DNA from: Paenibacillus sp. FSL H8-0537
GTDB taxonomy: Bacteria > Bacillota > Bacilli > Paenibacillales > Paenibacillaceae
Length of the DNA: 64,000 nt
NCBI RefSeq assembly: GCF_038051995.1
Contig: NZ_CP150290.1
Location: forward strand, 2,780,001 to 2,844,000
Direction: 5' to 3'
Below the pieces are notes generated by a model. The model worked only from the letters and a program-made list of their open reading frames with translations. It was not told where the DNA came from and ran no database searches. Both the position numbers and the translations under genes were made by a program. Below are positions 41,349-50,997 of the stretch, piece after piece (the first letter of the stretch is position 1; each line of letters begins with the position of its first letter).

Positions 41349-43298
41349 ATGAACAATCGAAACCGAGATGGAAATTCTAACAATCAATTTGCTCAGGCTG
41401 CAGCTCCTGAAGAGCAGTTGCATCCTGAAATATGGTTTATGCACGAAGATATTAACGATGCGGACAGGCCCTATATGATGCCGCTGCTTCACGATAGCTT
41501 CGAGCTTTGGTTTAGGGAAACAAGCGAAGAAACAGAAGCGATGCAGGGCAGCTCTTTTTTATTTGACTGGGAACTGCGTTTAATTGATAGCGCGGGTGCT
41601 GTTAAAGGGCAGGAACTGTTGTGGCACGAAGAGCTGCGGCTGCTAGCTGCACAAGTAGCGGCGACAGGCAGCGCTGCTACACTGTCGTTTGGTGAGCCGC
41701 TTACTCATGCTGCTGCTGTTCCTGTCCGCAAACGCTCGAATGGCGAGCCATTCAGCATATTTATACATATTGCTCCAAGCAGTGCCGTCGAAGCCGAGCA
41801 GCAGGCAAGGCTTGGCGCCCTTCATTTCCGAAGCTGCTTCTATCGCGCTTTCGAACATATATATGTCCGGGATTTGCTGCTCCAGCAAACACGAACGGAG
41901 AAGGACGCAAATAGGCGTGATGCCCTTTTTCTGGCAGCTAAGCGATTGTATGATCAATTCGATGTTACTGCCGTACTGTCCGAAATGCTGAGCAGTTTGG
42001 GCCAGCTTTACCCAAGCTCCGAAGTCAATTTGTATTTGTCACAGGACCATTTGAATGGCGATGCCCGCGTAAAGCCGCTTATTTTTAAAAATGCAGCACA
42101 TGACATTGTGGCGAAAGCTTTCATGGAAGGCAAACCGATGACGCAGAAGGAGCGTGATGGCACGATACGCCTTGCGGTTCCAATGAACGGCAAGCAGGCT
42201 GCTTACGGCGTGCTCTGCATCTCGATTGACGCTGAGCGCTGGGATATTGCAAATATGCCGGCCTTCGTGCTGCTTGCGGATACGGCGGGTTCTGCGTTTG
42301 AGAATGCCAAGCTGTACGAGCAGTCCAATTTGCTCATCAATGAGCTTCGCGTCATTAATGAGCTGGCGAAACGTCTGAATCAATCGCTGAAGCTTAAGGA
42401 TATATTCAAGTTTGCGACGAATGAGCTGCTTAATATTTTTGAAGCCGATTATTGCTCGATTCTCCAATTGGATAAAGATCGCAACCAGTTTAATGTGATG
42501 TCCAGCAATATTCCTACGCTCGCACGTGAGCAATTTGTGCCGGATTACGGCTTTAGCGGCATTATTAACCGCACGAAAGAACCGCTTATTTTATCAGATT
42601 ATTGGCAAACCCGAGTCGTAACGTCTAAAATGATGGATCACACTGGCTCTCGCTCGCTTATCGCCGCACCTATTATGGTCGAAGATGAAGTAGTGGGCGT
42701 GATCATGGTTACGCATAAAAACCCTCATTATTTCTCCTACGACAATTATAAGCTGCTCCAAATTATGTCCACACATATTGCCTTGGCGGTGACGAATGCT
42801 TCGCTGCATGCAGAAGTTCGACGGATGGTGATTACGGACAATTTAACGGGGCTGCACGCTCGCCACTACTTGAACGAGCAAATTCTGAGCCGTCAGCGCA
42901 AAGATCCGCTAGGCTCACTCGTGCTCGTCGACGTTGACCATTTCAAACGCATTAATGATACGTTCGGCCATCAGGTTGGGGATCGTATTTTAATCCAAGT
43001 GAGCGAAATTATACGGACCACGATTAGGCAGGGAGACATCGCTGCAAGATGGGGCGGTGAGGAGCTGGCTGTATATTTGCCAGGCATTCGTTCTGAACAG
43101 GCTTTTCGGATTGCTGAACGTATACGTTTGCTTGTGGAAGAGGAGACGGACCCTAAAGTGACGGTATCCTGCGGCGTGTCAGAATGGACGTTTGAAAATG
43201 AGAAAATTAGCGTTGAATCGTTATTTTATCGTGCAGATATGGCCTTATATGATGCGAAAAATAATGGGAGAAACTGTATTCGGCTCGGTGTGGGGTAA
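41349..43298 (+). CDS. GAF-GGDEF diguanylate cyclase
   Basis: About 649 residues. The N-terminal 180 are variable. Two GAF-type sensor regions follow (about 200-320 and 335-480, LNQSLKLKDIFKFATNELLNIFEADYCSILQL). A GGDEF domain ends the protein: TDNLTGLHARHYLNEQI, DVDHFKRINDTFGHQVGD, and the active-site RWGGEELAVYLPG. The GGEEL signature is compatible with c-di-GMP synthesis. No membrane helix is seen. The start is uncertain: ATG 41349 is used, but TTG 41343 is seven bases from AGAAGGG. A GAF/GGDEF gene (YtrP) also lies near rpsD in Bacillus. Confidence 0.88.
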   Translation: MNNRNRDGNSNNQFAQAAAPEEQLHPEIWFMHEDINDADRPYMMPLLHDSFELWFRETSEETEAMQGSSFLFDWELRLIDSAGAVKGQELLWHEELRLLAAQVAATGSAATLSFGEPLTHAAAVPVRKRSNGEPFSIFIHIAPSSAVEAEQQARLGALHFRSCFYRAFEHIYVRDLLLQQTRTEKDANRRDALFLAAKRLYDQFDVTAVLSEMLSSLGQLYPSSEVNLYLSQDHLNGDARVKPLIFKNAAHDIVAKAFMEGKPMTQKERDGTIRLAVPMNGKQAAYGVLCISIDAERWDIANMPAFVLLADTAGSAFENAKLYEQSNLLINELRVINELAKRLNQSLKLKDIFKFATNELLNIFEADYCSILQLDKDRNQFNVMSSNIPTLAREQFVPDYGFSGIINRTKEPLILSDYWQTRVVTSKMMDHTGSRSLIAAPIMVEDEVVGVIMVTHKNPHYFSYDNYKLLQIMSTHIALAVTNASLHAEVRRMVITDNLTGLHARHYLNEQILSRQRKDPLGSLVLVDVDHFKRINDTFGHQVGDRILIQVSEIIRTTIRQGDIAARWGGEELAVYLPGIRSEQAFRIAERIRLLVEEETDPKVTVSCGVSEWTFENEKISVESLFYRADMALYDAKNNGRNCIRLGVG

Positions 43299-43351
43299 AA
43301 GCTGGAATTGGACAATCGGGCATTGGATGATCTTGTGAAAAAGAAGAGAAG

Positions 43352-43387
43352 CGCCATGGGCATTTTGCTCAGGCGTTTTTATTTTTG
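43352..43387 (+). terminator. terminator after the GGDEF gene
   Basis: CGCC/GGCG and TGGGC/GCTCA stems around ATTTT, then TTTTTATTTTT. Confidence 0.85.
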
Positions 43388-43502
43388 TATCCAGAAGGTC
43401 GCCTTTGTCCCATTAAACAATAGCAGCCTGGAAAGGAATAAGGAGTCTGCTGCTTCGGGGAAGCTAATGGTTAGGAAATGCAACCTCAGGAGGGAAGCGG
43501 AA

Positions 43503-44207
43503 ATGAGAATAAACAAGTGGACTGCTCTATTAGCTCTACTCGCAAGCACGGCATGGCTGAGCGGCTGTATGGATGTGGCGGACAAGCGAACACCGGAGCA
43601 GTGGCTGACTTTATCAGCAGCTGGGCTTGCGGCAACGGATAAATACAGCTTCAGCGGCTCTACTTCCATTATTGGAGCAGATGGCTGGAGCTATACGCCG
43701 CAGCGCTTCTCGGGAGAGGTGTTGAATCATGAACAGATCAGATCGTATGCAGGGACAGCAGCGGATCAGAGTGCGTCCCGCACGCCAGCGGAGCTGCTTA
43801 AGGAGCTTCAGCAATCGACTAATAAGGTAAGTATTCAAACGGTGACAACAGCGGAAGGGCATCTCGTGCTTCATGCGGCCCTTGACAAGGGAGCAGCGAA
43901 GAAAAGGTGGGAGAAGCGCCTGACGGCAGAAATGGCAGCTCTCGCGAGCCGGGCTCCCTCAGAGGAAGGAGCGCTGCGGCAGGAATGGCTGCGCACGTAT
44001 GAGGCGTCTCATCAGGAGCTGAAGCAAATGCTGGCCACCTTAGAGGTGGATGGACAATACGAGCTGACCATCGACCGCAGCAGGCTGGTGCCGCTCAAGT
44101 TGGAAGAGCAAACGACATTTGCTTATCAAAAGCAGGGCAAAAGGATCATGGAGAAACGGACGACGAACATTTCGCTCAGCGCTTTTGATGGTTCCACTTC
44201 GCCATGA
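43503..44207 (+). CDS. predicted lipoprotein, 234 residues
   Basis: Signal peptide MRINKWTALLALLASTAWLSGC with a lipobox ending at Cys22, so it would be lipidated and held on the outer face of the membrane. The mature part has a beta-rich segment (KYSFSGSTSIIGADGW) and then a long helical stretch. It ends in a segment (YELTIDRSRLVPLKLEEQTTF) reminiscent of lipoproteins of the LppX/YsnF kind, but no family is claimed. AGGAGGG is eight bases before the ATG at 43503. Function unknown. Confidence 0.82.
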   Translation: MRINKWTALLALLASTAWLSGCMDVADKRTPEQWLTLSAAGLAATDKYSFSGSTSIIGADGWSYTPQRFSGEVLNHEQIRSYAGTAADQSASRTPAELLKELQQSTNKVSIQTVTTAEGHLVLHAALDKGAAKKRWEKRLTAEMAALASRAPSEEGALRQEWLRTYEASHQELKQMLATLEVDGQYELTIDRSRLVPLKLEEQTTFAYQKQGKRIMEKRTTNISLSAFDGSTSP

Positions 44208-44295
44208 AGGATGCACACGCCTGTTAAACATGTTACGATGGGGTTGGTAGTAATCGTCAAATATAGAGAAGCAATGATTTGGAGGAGAGTCTAAC

Positions 44296-45411
44296 ATGCG
44301 TGACCCAAGAATTCAGCAGCTAGCTGCCAATTTGGCAGGCTATTCGATTGGCGTTCAGCCGGGAGAAAATGTACTCATTGAAGTCATCGGCTCGGAACGC
44401 GAGCTGACGAAAGCTTTAATTGAAGAGGTAGCGAAGCTCGGCGGCAGACCTTTTGTGGAAATTACAGACCCTGCGGTAACGCGTACGCTGCTGCGAAGCG
44501 GAAGCAAAGAGCAAATCGAAGAGTGGACGAAATATGATTTGCAGCGTATGAAGCAAATGGATGCCTACATCGGCATTCGTGCGGGCGGAAATGCAAATGA
44601 AATGAGCGACGTGCCAGAAGATAAAATGCGGCTGTATGAGCAAATTTATCGCGATGCTGTACATATGGATCAGCGGGTCAAGCGCACGCGTTGGGTTGTT
44701 ATGCGTTATCCGAACGAATCGATGGCGCAGCTGGCAAAAATGAGCACGGAATCGTTTGAGGATTTTTATTTTAACGTCTGTAATTTAGATTATGCCAAAA
44801 TGGACAAAGCGATGGACCCGCTTCAGGCTTTGATGAACAAAACCGATCGCGTAAGAATTGTATCGCCAGGCACCGATCTTACTTTTTCCATTAAAAATAT
44901 CGGCTCCAAAAAATGCTCCGGCCACCGCAACATTCCGGATGGAGAAGTTTTTTCGGCTCCTGTGCGCGACTCGGTACAGGGTACCATTTCCTACAATGCA
45001 CCCAGCGTATATTCAGGCGTAACCTTCTCGGACATTTGCTTCACGTTTGAAAATGGAAAAATCGTCCAGGCGACGAGCAGCGATACAGCACGCTTGAATG
45101 AGATTCTGGATATGGACGAGGGCGCGCGTTATATTGGCGAATTTGCGATTGGCTTTAATCCGCATATTTTGCACCCGATGAATGACACTTTATTTGATGA
45201 GAAGATCGCGGGAAGCCTGCATTTTACACCAGGTCGCGCTTATGATGAAACGGACAATGGAAATCGGTCTTCCGTTCATTGGGACCTTGTGCTTATTCAG
45301 CGCCCAGAATATGGCGGAGGGGAAATTTATTTCGATGATGTGCTTATCCGCAAGGATGGACATTTCGTTATTCCGGAGCTCGAGGCGTTAAATTCCGAAA
45401 ATTTGAAATAA
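44296..45411 (+). CDS. M29 family aminopeptidase
   Basis: 371 residues, thermophilic metallo-aminopeptidase family (AmpS, PepS, AmpT). N-terminal half binds as a dimer arm (GYSIGVQPGENVLIEV). Metal ligands lie in the C-terminal half: Glu of NIPDGEVFSAP, Glu of GEFAIGFNP, and the His of SVHWDLV with the Asp after it. Removes N-terminal residues from peptides in the cytosol. Ribosome site GGAGGAG. Monocistronic. Confidence 0.93.
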   Translation: MRDPRIQQLAANLAGYSIGVQPGENVLIEVIGSERELTKALIEEVAKLGGRPFVEITDPAVTRTLLRSGSKEQIEEWTKYDLQRMKQMDAYIGIRAGGNANEMSDVPEDKMRLYEQIYRDAVHMDQRVKRTRWVVMRYPNESMAQLAKMSTESFEDFYFNVCNLDYAKMDKAMDPLQALMNKTDRVRIVSPGTDLTFSIKNIGSKKCSGHRNIPDGEVFSAPVRDSVQGTISYNAPSVYSGVTFSDICFTFENGKIVQATSSDTARLNEILDMDEGARYIGEFAIGFNPHILHPMNDTLFDEKIAGSLHFTPGRAYDETDNGNRSSVHWDLVLIQRPEYGGGEIYFDDVLIRKDGHFVIPELEALNSENLK

Positions 45412-45441
45412 ATGAAATAGAAGCGTTTAACAATTTGCCTC

Positions 45442-45470
45442 TTGCCCGATCAATGATTTCAGGTTATCAT
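45442..45470 (+). promoter_or_regulatory. promoter of the HPr-like gene
   Basis: TTGCCC (45442-45447), 17 bases, TATCAT (45465-45470). Confidence 0.5.
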
Positions 45471-45514
45471 GATTTCGAAGGTAAGCTTTACTAATTTAAT
45501 TGGAGGGGTTCCCC

Positions 45515-45757
45515 ATGTCTAACAACGCAGCTATTGTAGAAATATCCCAAGCAGCAGGTCAATTCCGCTCATCAATCGTTCTGCAAGCAGATAACAAATA
45601 TATTGATGTTAAAAGTATTTTGGGATTGTTCACTACGCTGGTAGGCGGTCACTCCTACGAGCTTCACGTCCATGGACCAGATGCTGAAGAAGCAAAAGTC
45701 GCAATGGCAGCTGTTTTCGCTAAGCATAACCTGAATATTGCAGTCGTATCTGAATAA
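45515..45757 (+). CDS. HPr/Crh-like protein lacking the phosphorylated histidine
   Basis: 80 residues with the HPr fold signature in its second half: DVKSILGLFTTLVGGHSYELHVHGPDAEEAKVAM, where Ser34 matches the regulatory Ser46 of HPr. The first half is about eleven residues shorter than HPr, and the GIHARPA segment with the catalytic His15 is missing. It therefore cannot carry phosphate from enzyme I to a permease, but could be phosphorylated on Ser and act with CcpA, as Crh does. TGGAGGGG precedes the ATG. Monocistronic. A structural or unrelated role remains possible. Confidence 0.8.
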   Translation: MSNNAAIVEISQAAGQFRSSIVLQADNKYIDVKSILGLFTTLVGGHSYELHVHGPDAEEAKVAMAAVFAKHNLNIAVVSE

Positions 45758-45776
45758 ACAGGTTACACCAGTACAT

Positions 45777-45812
45777 GCGCCTCTTCGCTAGCCGAAGGGG
45801 TGCTTTTCTGTT
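45777..45812 (+). terminator. terminator after the HPr-like gene
   Basis: GCGCCTCTTCG pairs with CCGAAGGGGTGC (G-T pairs) around CTAG, then TTTTCTGTTTT. Confidence 0.75.
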
Positions 45813-45892
45813 TTGTCCTTGTGTATTGGCTCTTTTTCGTCTAATATAAAGGGTATAGACGACGGCGGGTACACGCATTAGGGGGGAAAACG

Positions 45893-46180
45893 ATGTCTTC
45901 ACCGGAAGTCACGGTTCAATTGCATGAGAAAGCTCTTCGTCTCCTTATGGAGGATGCGGCTAAAATAGAGAAATTGATTGAGGTTCAGATGGAGAACTTG
46001 ACGACCCGTCAATGTCCGCTGTACGAGGAAGTATTGGACACGCAGATGTATGGATTCTCGCGGGAAATTGATTTTGCAGTACGCGCTGGATTGATCGCTG
46101 AGCATAGCGGCAAGGAGCTGTTAAGCCGATTGGAGCGCAATCTGGCTCAGCTTTACGAAGCGTTGAATAGAAAGGAGTAG
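45893..46180 (+). CDS. ylaN: YlaN family protein (DUF1507)
   Basis: 95 residues, all-helical, with the family core [36 protein letters not shown]. In Bacillus and Staphylococcus YlaN is needed under iron limitation and binds Fe(II) and the regulator Fur. GGGGGG precedes the ATG. In Bacillus the next gene is ftsW; here ftsW is 1.8 kb away on the other strand. The stop codon is part of the terminator stem. Confidence 0.93.
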   Translation: MSSPEVTVQLHEKALRLLMEDAAKIEKLIEVQMENLTTRQCPLYEEVLDTQMYGFSREIDFAVRAGLIAEHSGKELLSRLERNLAQLYEALNRKE

Positions 46181-46209
46181 GCGTACCATGCGGCCTGCTC
46201 CTTTTTTTT
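46174..46209 (+). terminator. terminator of ylaN
   Basis: GGAGTAGGC pairs with GCCTGCTCC (one mismatch), followed by eight T; the TAG stop is inside the 5' arm. Confidence 0.85.
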
Positions 46210-46257
46210 GTCTGCTTTTTTGCTTGTTTATTTTGCGGCTTTTATCTTTATTATGGT

Positions 46258-46300
46258 GGGAGTGTGCTGCGCAGCCCAGATCCTTTTTCAGCACACTCCC
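46258..46300 (-). repeat. 12-bp inverted repeat downstream of the antiporter gene
   Basis: GGGAGTGTGCTG and CAGCACACTCCC match perfectly around a 19-base loop, directly after the antiporter stop on the minus strand. No good U run follows there, so terminator function is uncertain. Confidence 0.5.
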
Positions 46301-46305
46301 GTCCT

Positions 46306-47364
46306 TTATACCAAATAAAAAGCAATGCCCAAAATACAATAAACCATTAGCAGCAGCGCCCCTTCATACCAATTGGTCTGTCCGTCCCCCGATACCGACT
46401 TCGCTATAAAGACAGATACCGCGATAGCGGTCAGCTCAATCGGTGTAAAAATAATGTCCATCGTCTTGCCCATTATTGCGCTGGCGATAATGAGCACGGG
46501 GGCGACGAACAGGGCGATTTGCAAGCTGCTTCCGATAGCAATTTCGACGGCCGCACCGATTTTATTCCTCATCGCCAGCATAATGGCTGCACTGTGCTCT
46601 GCGGCATTGCCGACAATGGCTATGATGAATGCGCCGACAAACAGCTCAGACAGCCCAAAACGCGTTGTAAACGTATCCAGCGTGTGGACCAGCCATTCGC
46701 TAATAAAAGCGACCATCACGGTGGCTACAACGAGCATGAGGACGGAGCGGCCCTTAGACCAGGCAGGCTCGTCGCCATGGTCATTGCTCATTTCGTTGTC
46801 TGCAAGCATCTGCTTGTGCGTCACCATCGAGAACAGCAGCCAAAGCACATACGCCAAGATCAAAATGCTGGCCACGGTCAGGCTGAGGAAATGATCCTTC
46901 TCCAGCGAGAAATGCTCGGCTCCAACAAATATCGCCGGTACGAACAAGCCGATGACAGCGAGAATCATCAAGGTTGAGTTATGCTGAGCTAGCTGATGAT
47001 TGAAATGCTGCTGTTTGTATTTGAGTCCACCTGCGAGCAGGCTGAGCCCGAGGACAAGCAGCAGGTTGCCGATAATGGAGCCAGTTATGCTCGCTTTTAC
47101 CATGTCGAACAGACCTTCCTTGACGAGGAAAAAGGCGATAATCAGCTCGGCTGCGTTGCCGAAGGTCGCATTAAGGAAGCCGCCGAGCCGCTGGCCAGCA
47201 TAATGGGCGACGCTCTCGGTTGCTTGCCCGAGAAAGCCCGCTGCAAATACAATCGCTATAGCGGAAACAGCAAATTGCAGCGTCATGTCTAGATGGGCGA
47301 AATGAGCGATTGCACTGAAGGCAAACATGACGATTAATCCGGTGAAAAACAGCTTCCGTCTCAC
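46306..47364 (-). CDS. calcium/proton antiporter (CaCA family, Cax/YfkE type)
   Basis: 352 residues with about eleven membrane helices in two inverted halves. Each half carries the ion-binding alpha repeat: [18 protein letters not shown] and [20 protein letters not shown]. Exchanges cytosolic Ca2+ for protons. The half-linking loop is acidic ([14 protein letters not shown]). GTG start at 47364 with AAAGGGG upstream. It may work beside the Ca2+ ATPase at 60607 in calcium homeostasis. Monocistronic. Confidence 0.93.
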   Translation of the reverse strand: MRRKLFFTGLIVMFAFSAIAHFAHLDMTLQFAVSAIAIVFAAGFLGQATESVAHYAGQRLGGFLNATFGNAAELIIAFFLVKEGLFDMVKASITGSIIGNLLLVLGLSLLAGGLKYKQQHFNHQLAQHNSTLMILAVIGLFVPAIFVGAEHFSLEKDHFLSLTVASILILAYVLWLLFSMVTHKQMLADNEMSNDHGDEPAWSKGRSVLMLVVATVMVAFISEWLVHTLDTFTTRFGLSELFVGAFIIAIVGNAAEHSAAIMLAMRNKIGAAVEIAIGSSLQIALFVAPVLIIASAIMGKTMDIIFTPIELTAIAVSVFIAKSVSGDGQTNWYEGALLLMVYCILGIAFYLV

Positions 47365-47453
47365 GTGGACACCCCTTTGTGAAAATCTGCAAACCTGTTA
47401 TATAATATATCCAATTCTATTCGACAGATAACCGTAATTTTAATCGACAAAAG

Positions 47454-47482
47454 TTGCTTCCGGTTAATCCATCCAGTACAAT
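47454..47482 (+). promoter_or_regulatory. promoter of the Asp23-family gene
   Basis: TTGCTT (47454-47459), 17 bases, TACAAT (47477-47482). Confidence 0.5.
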
Positions 47483-47514
47483 ATACATATATAGCAAATG
47501 GAGGAGTGAAGAAG

Positions 47515-47901
47515 ATGACCGAGGACCTTAAAACAGGCATTATTCGTATTTCTGATGACGTAGTAGCAACAATCGCGGGACTCGCCGCACTTGAGACTCC
47601 AGGTATAGCAGCCATGTCTGGCGGGATTTCCGAAGGGCTTGCAAAACGCCTAAGCGGGAAGAACGTACAGAAGGGTGTTTCCGTGGAAGTCGGACAGCTC
47701 GAGGCCGCAATTGATTTGCGTATTATCGTTCACTATGGCATTCCTATTCAGGAAGTATGCCGTCAGCTGCAGCTTAACGTAAGGGAAACGGTATCGAACA
47801 TGACTGGTCTTCAAGTCGTTGAAGTGAATGTGAAAGTAGAAGGCGTTGTGTTTAAGGAAGAAGAAGTTTTTGAAGAAGCAGCGGCTCCGCGTATAAAATA
47901 A
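47515..47901 (+). CDS. Asp23/Gls24 family protein
   Basis: 128 residues. The family pattern is visible: GIIRISDDVVATIAGLAALETPGIAAMSGG, then KGVSVEVGQLEAAIDLRIIVHYGIPIQEVCRQLQLNVRETVSNMTGLQVVEVNVKVEGV, and an acidic tail. Members are alkaline- or envelope-stress proteins that bind membranes through AmaP; this copy is near cell-wall genes. ATG 47515 is used because GGAGGAG lies eight bases before; GTG 47506 is too close. Confidence 0.92.
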   Translation: MTEDLKTGIIRISDDVVATIAGLAALETPGIAAMSGGISEGLAKRLSGKNVQKGVSVEVGQLEAAIDLRIIVHYGIPIQEVCRQLQLNVRETVSNMTGLQVVEVNVKVEGVVFKEEEVFEEAAAPRIK

Positions 47902-47967
47902 TCGGTGATTGCTTGCCGCGCATTGTGCGGCCTGAGCTGTTCATTCTGATATAACATCGCAACAATA

Positions 47968-48008
47968 AACAAGCTTCCGCGCCTCATAGCAGGTGGGAAG
48001 CTTGTTTT
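47968..48008 (+). terminator. bidirectional terminator between the Asp23-family gene and ftsW
   Basis: AAACAAGCTTCC and GGAAGCTTGTTT form a 12-bp stem with an 18-base loop; T and A runs flank it on both strands. Confidence 0.85.
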
Positions 48009-49176
48009 AGTTTTGACGTTTGTTTTTCGGTTTTGCATTGCGATTCGCTTCTCGTGAAATGCTAAGCAATACGCCAATACACATGAGACAGGCCATAAGC
48101 GATGATCCGCCATAGCTTATGAAAGGGAGCGTTACCCCGGTCAGAGGTATAGCGCCTGTTACGCCGCCGATGTTTATGAATGCCTGAATGCTGAACAGCC
48201 CTATAATGCCGACGCCGATAATGGTGCCGTATTGATCCGAGCAGCGCAAAGCGACGATCAGGCCGCGCCATAAAAAAGCAAGGAAAAATAAAATAAAAAG
48301 CGAGGCTCCAATAAAACCGAATTCCTCCGCGATAATGGCAAATATAAAATCATTATACGCATAGGTTAAATAATGCAGCTTTTGTACACTTTCGCCAAAG
48401 CCAGCTCCGGTCAAGCCGCCATGCCCTAAAGCCTGTAAAGAGGAAACGAGCTGAAGCCCCGTATCCTGCTTGTCTGCCACAGGATCCAAAAACGCGGTAA
48501 AGCGGGCAATACGATAAGACCACTTTGCCGGGCTGAATGCCATAGAAATGCTGACTACAACCGAAAGCACAAGCCCCATTAATCCGCCGGTTACGAATAC
48601 CTGCTTCAGATTTGCGCCGCCAGCCATAATCATAATGGTTGCGCAGCCTGCGAGTACGATACAGGAGCCCAAATCCGGCTGCTGCATAATAAGGAAGCAG
48701 ATAAAGCCTGTAACAAGAATGACGGGAACGAGACCTTTTTTGAAGTCGCGGAATTTCTCACCTTTTTTGGATATGAGTGCTCCCAAGTACAAAATAAGCG
48801 CGAGCTTTGCGGGCTCCGTTGGCTGTATAGTTAGGGGCCCTATTTTTAGCCAGCTGTGTGCACCGTTAATGTTATCACTCACAAAAGGAACAATTGCAAG
48901 TAAGATAATGACAGGAATAAAGAAAAGCAAAAAAGACTTCTTATAAAATTCGTAACGAATATTCATCATGATGAGCATGAAAAATACGCCTGCTGCTGCA
49001 AAAACAGCCTGTTTTTTAACAAAATAAAGCGGATCATTCAAATACTTTGGTGAATACAAGGCAATGCTTGAGCTCGCGCTGAATACCATCACGAGCCCAA
49101 AACCGACGAGCAGAAGCGTGAAAATAAGAAGCAGAAAATCTGGCCTGCCACGGCTGCCGTTTTGCGTTTTGCTCAT
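48007..49176 (-). CDS. ftsW: FtsW/RodA/SpoVE-type peptidoglycan polymerase
   Basis: A SEDS-family glycosyltransferase that polymerises lipid II at the division septum with a class B PBP partner. It has about 389 residues and ten membrane helices. Recognisable segments are SASSSIALY, NGAHSWLKIGPLTIQPTEPAKL (with the catalytic region), QQPDLGS, and the C-terminal TGVTLPFISYGGSSL. The ATG at 49176 lies one base after the stop of the upstream gene, so translation is probably coupled. FtsW is favoured over SpoVE because ylaN, its Bacillus neighbour, lies close by. Confidence 0.93.
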   Translation of the reverse strand: MSKTQNGSRGRPDFLLLIFTLLLVGFGLVMVFSASSSIALYSPKYLNDPLYFVKKQAVFAAAGVFFMLIMMNIRYEFYKKSFLLFFIPVIILLAIVPFVSDNINGAHSWLKIGPLTIQPTEPAKLALILYLGALISKKGEKFRDFKKGLVPVILVTGFICFLIMQQPDLGSCIVLAGCATIMIMAGGANLKQVFVTGGLMGLVLSVVVSISMAFSPAKWSYRIARFTAFLDPVADKQDTGLQLVSSLQALGHGGLTGAGFGESVQKLHYLTYAYNDFIFAIIAEEFGFIGASLFILFFLAFLWRGLIVALRCSDQYGTIIGVGIIGLFSIQAFINIGGVTGAIPLTGVTLPFISYGGSSLMACLMCIGVLLSISREANRNAKPKNKRQN

Positions 49177-49177
49177 A

Positions 49178-49522
49178 CTAGTCAAGCAATTGCTTTAGTT
49201 GCTGCAATCGCTGCGTAGCTGTGTTCAAAATGGGCTGTGGCACCGGAGATTCATACTCCATACCATGCGGGAACGTTGCTCTGCCAATGTATACGGCTTC
49301 AATTGCAAGTACAGCATGTGGAGATTCAAGCTTTCCTTCAACGGCACGCGTGTTGATGCGCAAAAAGTATTCAGCGTTCGTAGCCTTATCTTCCAGTTTC
49401 AAATCATATGTAGCGCGGTAGTATTCCCACTGCCAACGAACGAAGCCGAGCTTTTCTGCTGATTCATCCAAATGGAACAGCTCGCTCTGAACACCGTTCA
49501 AACCGGTATTCTCAATAATCAT
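49178..49522 (-). CDS. YugN-like family protein
   Basis: 114 residues, beta-rich, soluble. The sequence WQWEYYRATYDLKLEDK, YFLRINTRAVEGKLESPHAVL and ATFPHGMEYESPVP matches the YugN-like family of unknown function. GAGGAGG precedes the ATG at 49522 on the minus strand. Its stop is one base before the ftsW start. Confidence 0.85.
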   Translation of the reverse strand: MIIENTGLNGVQSELFHLDESAEKLGFVRWQWEYYRATYDLKLEDKATNAEYFLRINTRAVEGKLESPHAVLAIEAVYIGRATFPHGMEYESPVPQPILNTATQRLQQLKQLLD

Positions 49523-49751
49523 GATGTTTCCTCCTCATTATTCAAAAACCAATTGTTGAACATTCATTTCTCATGATAGTATGTTTCCCCAGCCAGTGCA
49601 AGCCTTACCCACGGCGACAAAGCAATCAGAAATCAACATTCCTGCAATTAAGCTTCCTCATGTGAGCTTCGTTCTGTTAAAATAGAGTAAGTTTATACGA
49701 TTAAGACGATAGGTCTGTCATTTGTGTAAAAGGTGAAGGAGGTTTGCTGTT

Positions 49752-50936
49752 ATGTTGACCAGTGTCTATACGTTAGAAAAGCTGCAACATCTTTATCCAG
49801 AGATGGTGCAGTGGCGGAGATACCTCCATCAGCATCCTGAACTATCCTTCCAAGAGGAGAAAACCTCAAGATGGATCGCAGGGAAGCTGGCGGAATTCGG
49901 CTGCGAGTTTGAGGAAGGTGTAGGCGGATATGGAATCGTTGTGACGATAAAAGGCGAACAGCCTGGGCCAGTCGTGGCTCTGCGCGCCGACATCGATGCG
50001 TTGCCGATTCAAGATGAGAAGCAGTGTGATTATGCGTCAACAGTGCCCGGAATGATGCATGCTTGCGGGCACGATGGCCATACGTCGTCGATGCTGGCGA
50101 TAGCTAAGTTTTATCAGGAGCATCGCGAAGTAATCAAAGGCGAGCGGAGGCTGTTGTTTCAGCCTGCTGAGGAAGTGACGCCGGGCGGTGCCATTCATAT
50201 GATAAAGGACGGCGCGCTTGAAGGCGTGGATGTTATCTATGGCATTCATCTGTGGGCTCCGCTCCCATTTGGGCAAGTATCGTCAAGAGCTGGCGCTTTC
50301 ATGGCCGCAGCCGATGAATTTACAATTGAAATTATCGGGCTGGGCGGACATGGTGGCATGCCGCATAAAGGAATTGATACGATTGTAGTCGGGGCCTCTC
50401 TCGTTCAGTCGATTCAATCGATTGTTAGCCGGAGCATCAACCCGCTGCATCCGTCGGTTATTTCTATAGGATCTTTTCAAGCGGGAACGACGAATAACGT
50501 CATTGCCGAACGGTGTTTAATGAAAGGCACGGTTCGTTCATTCGATGAGGAAAGCCGTTATTTTATTCATGAGCGATTGAAGCAAGTAATTGATCATACC
50601 TGCCAAATGTACGGAGCCAAATGCGACTTCCAGCTTCGCATTGGCTATCCTGCCGTTATCAATAATGAGCATGAAGCGGAACGTTTTTTCCGTGTAGCTG
50701 AGCCGATGCTGGGAGAGGGCAATGCGGTGCGGGGCGATGAAATGATGGTAGCCGAAGATTTTTCCTACTACTTGGACAAGGTTCCCGGCTGCTTTATGAT
50801 GGTAGGAGCGGGCAATGGCGAGACGTCCACCAGCTATTCCCATCACCATCCTAAGTTCGATTTCGAAGAAGGCGCGATGCTTAAATCCGCAGAGCTGCTT
50901 ATACGGTTGGCTGAGGATTATGTGTCAGAGCCATAG
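49752..50936 (+). CDS. M20D family amidohydrolase (N-acyl-amino acid hydrolase type)
   Basis: 394 residues. Metal site residues in HACGHDGHTSSML, FQPAEEVTPGGA, YGIHLW and the late SYSHHHPKFDFEE. The lid domain (about 185-300) begins GGHGGMPHKGIDT. It belongs to the IAA-Leu-hydrolase/AmhX/YxeP group that cuts N-acyl amino acids or amidated hormones; some members are N-acetyl-diaminopimelate deacetylases. AAGGAGG is close upstream. Monocistronic. It is distinct from the M20 domain of the LysW cluster. Confidence 0.93.
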   Translation: MLTSVYTLEKLQHLYPEMVQWRRYLHQHPELSFQEEKTSRWIAGKLAEFGCEFEEGVGGYGIVVTIKGEQPGPVVALRADIDALPIQDEKQCDYASTVPGMMHACGHDGHTSSMLAIAKFYQEHREVIKGERRLLFQPAEEVTPGGAIHMIKDGALEGVDVIYGIHLWAPLPFGQVSSRAGAFMAAADEFTIEIIGLGGHGGMPHKGIDTIVVGASLVQSIQSIVSRSINPLHPSVISIGSFQAGTTNNVIAERCLMKGTVRSFDEESRYFIHERLKQVIDHTCQMYGAKCDFQLRIGYPAVINNEHEAERFFRVAEPMLGEGNAVRGDEMMVAEDFSYYLDKVPGCFMMVGAGNGETSTSYSHHHPKFDFEEGAMLKSAELLIRLAEDYVSEP

Positions 50937-50997
50937 ATGGTCGGAGCATTAAATTAAACGCTGGATGAGCATGTTAATAGCAGTACAATGAACGTAA

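Noticed and set aside
46258..46300. Rho-independent terminator for the antiporter gene
   Set aside because: The stem is perfect but no U run follows on the minus strand; kept only as an inverted repeat.
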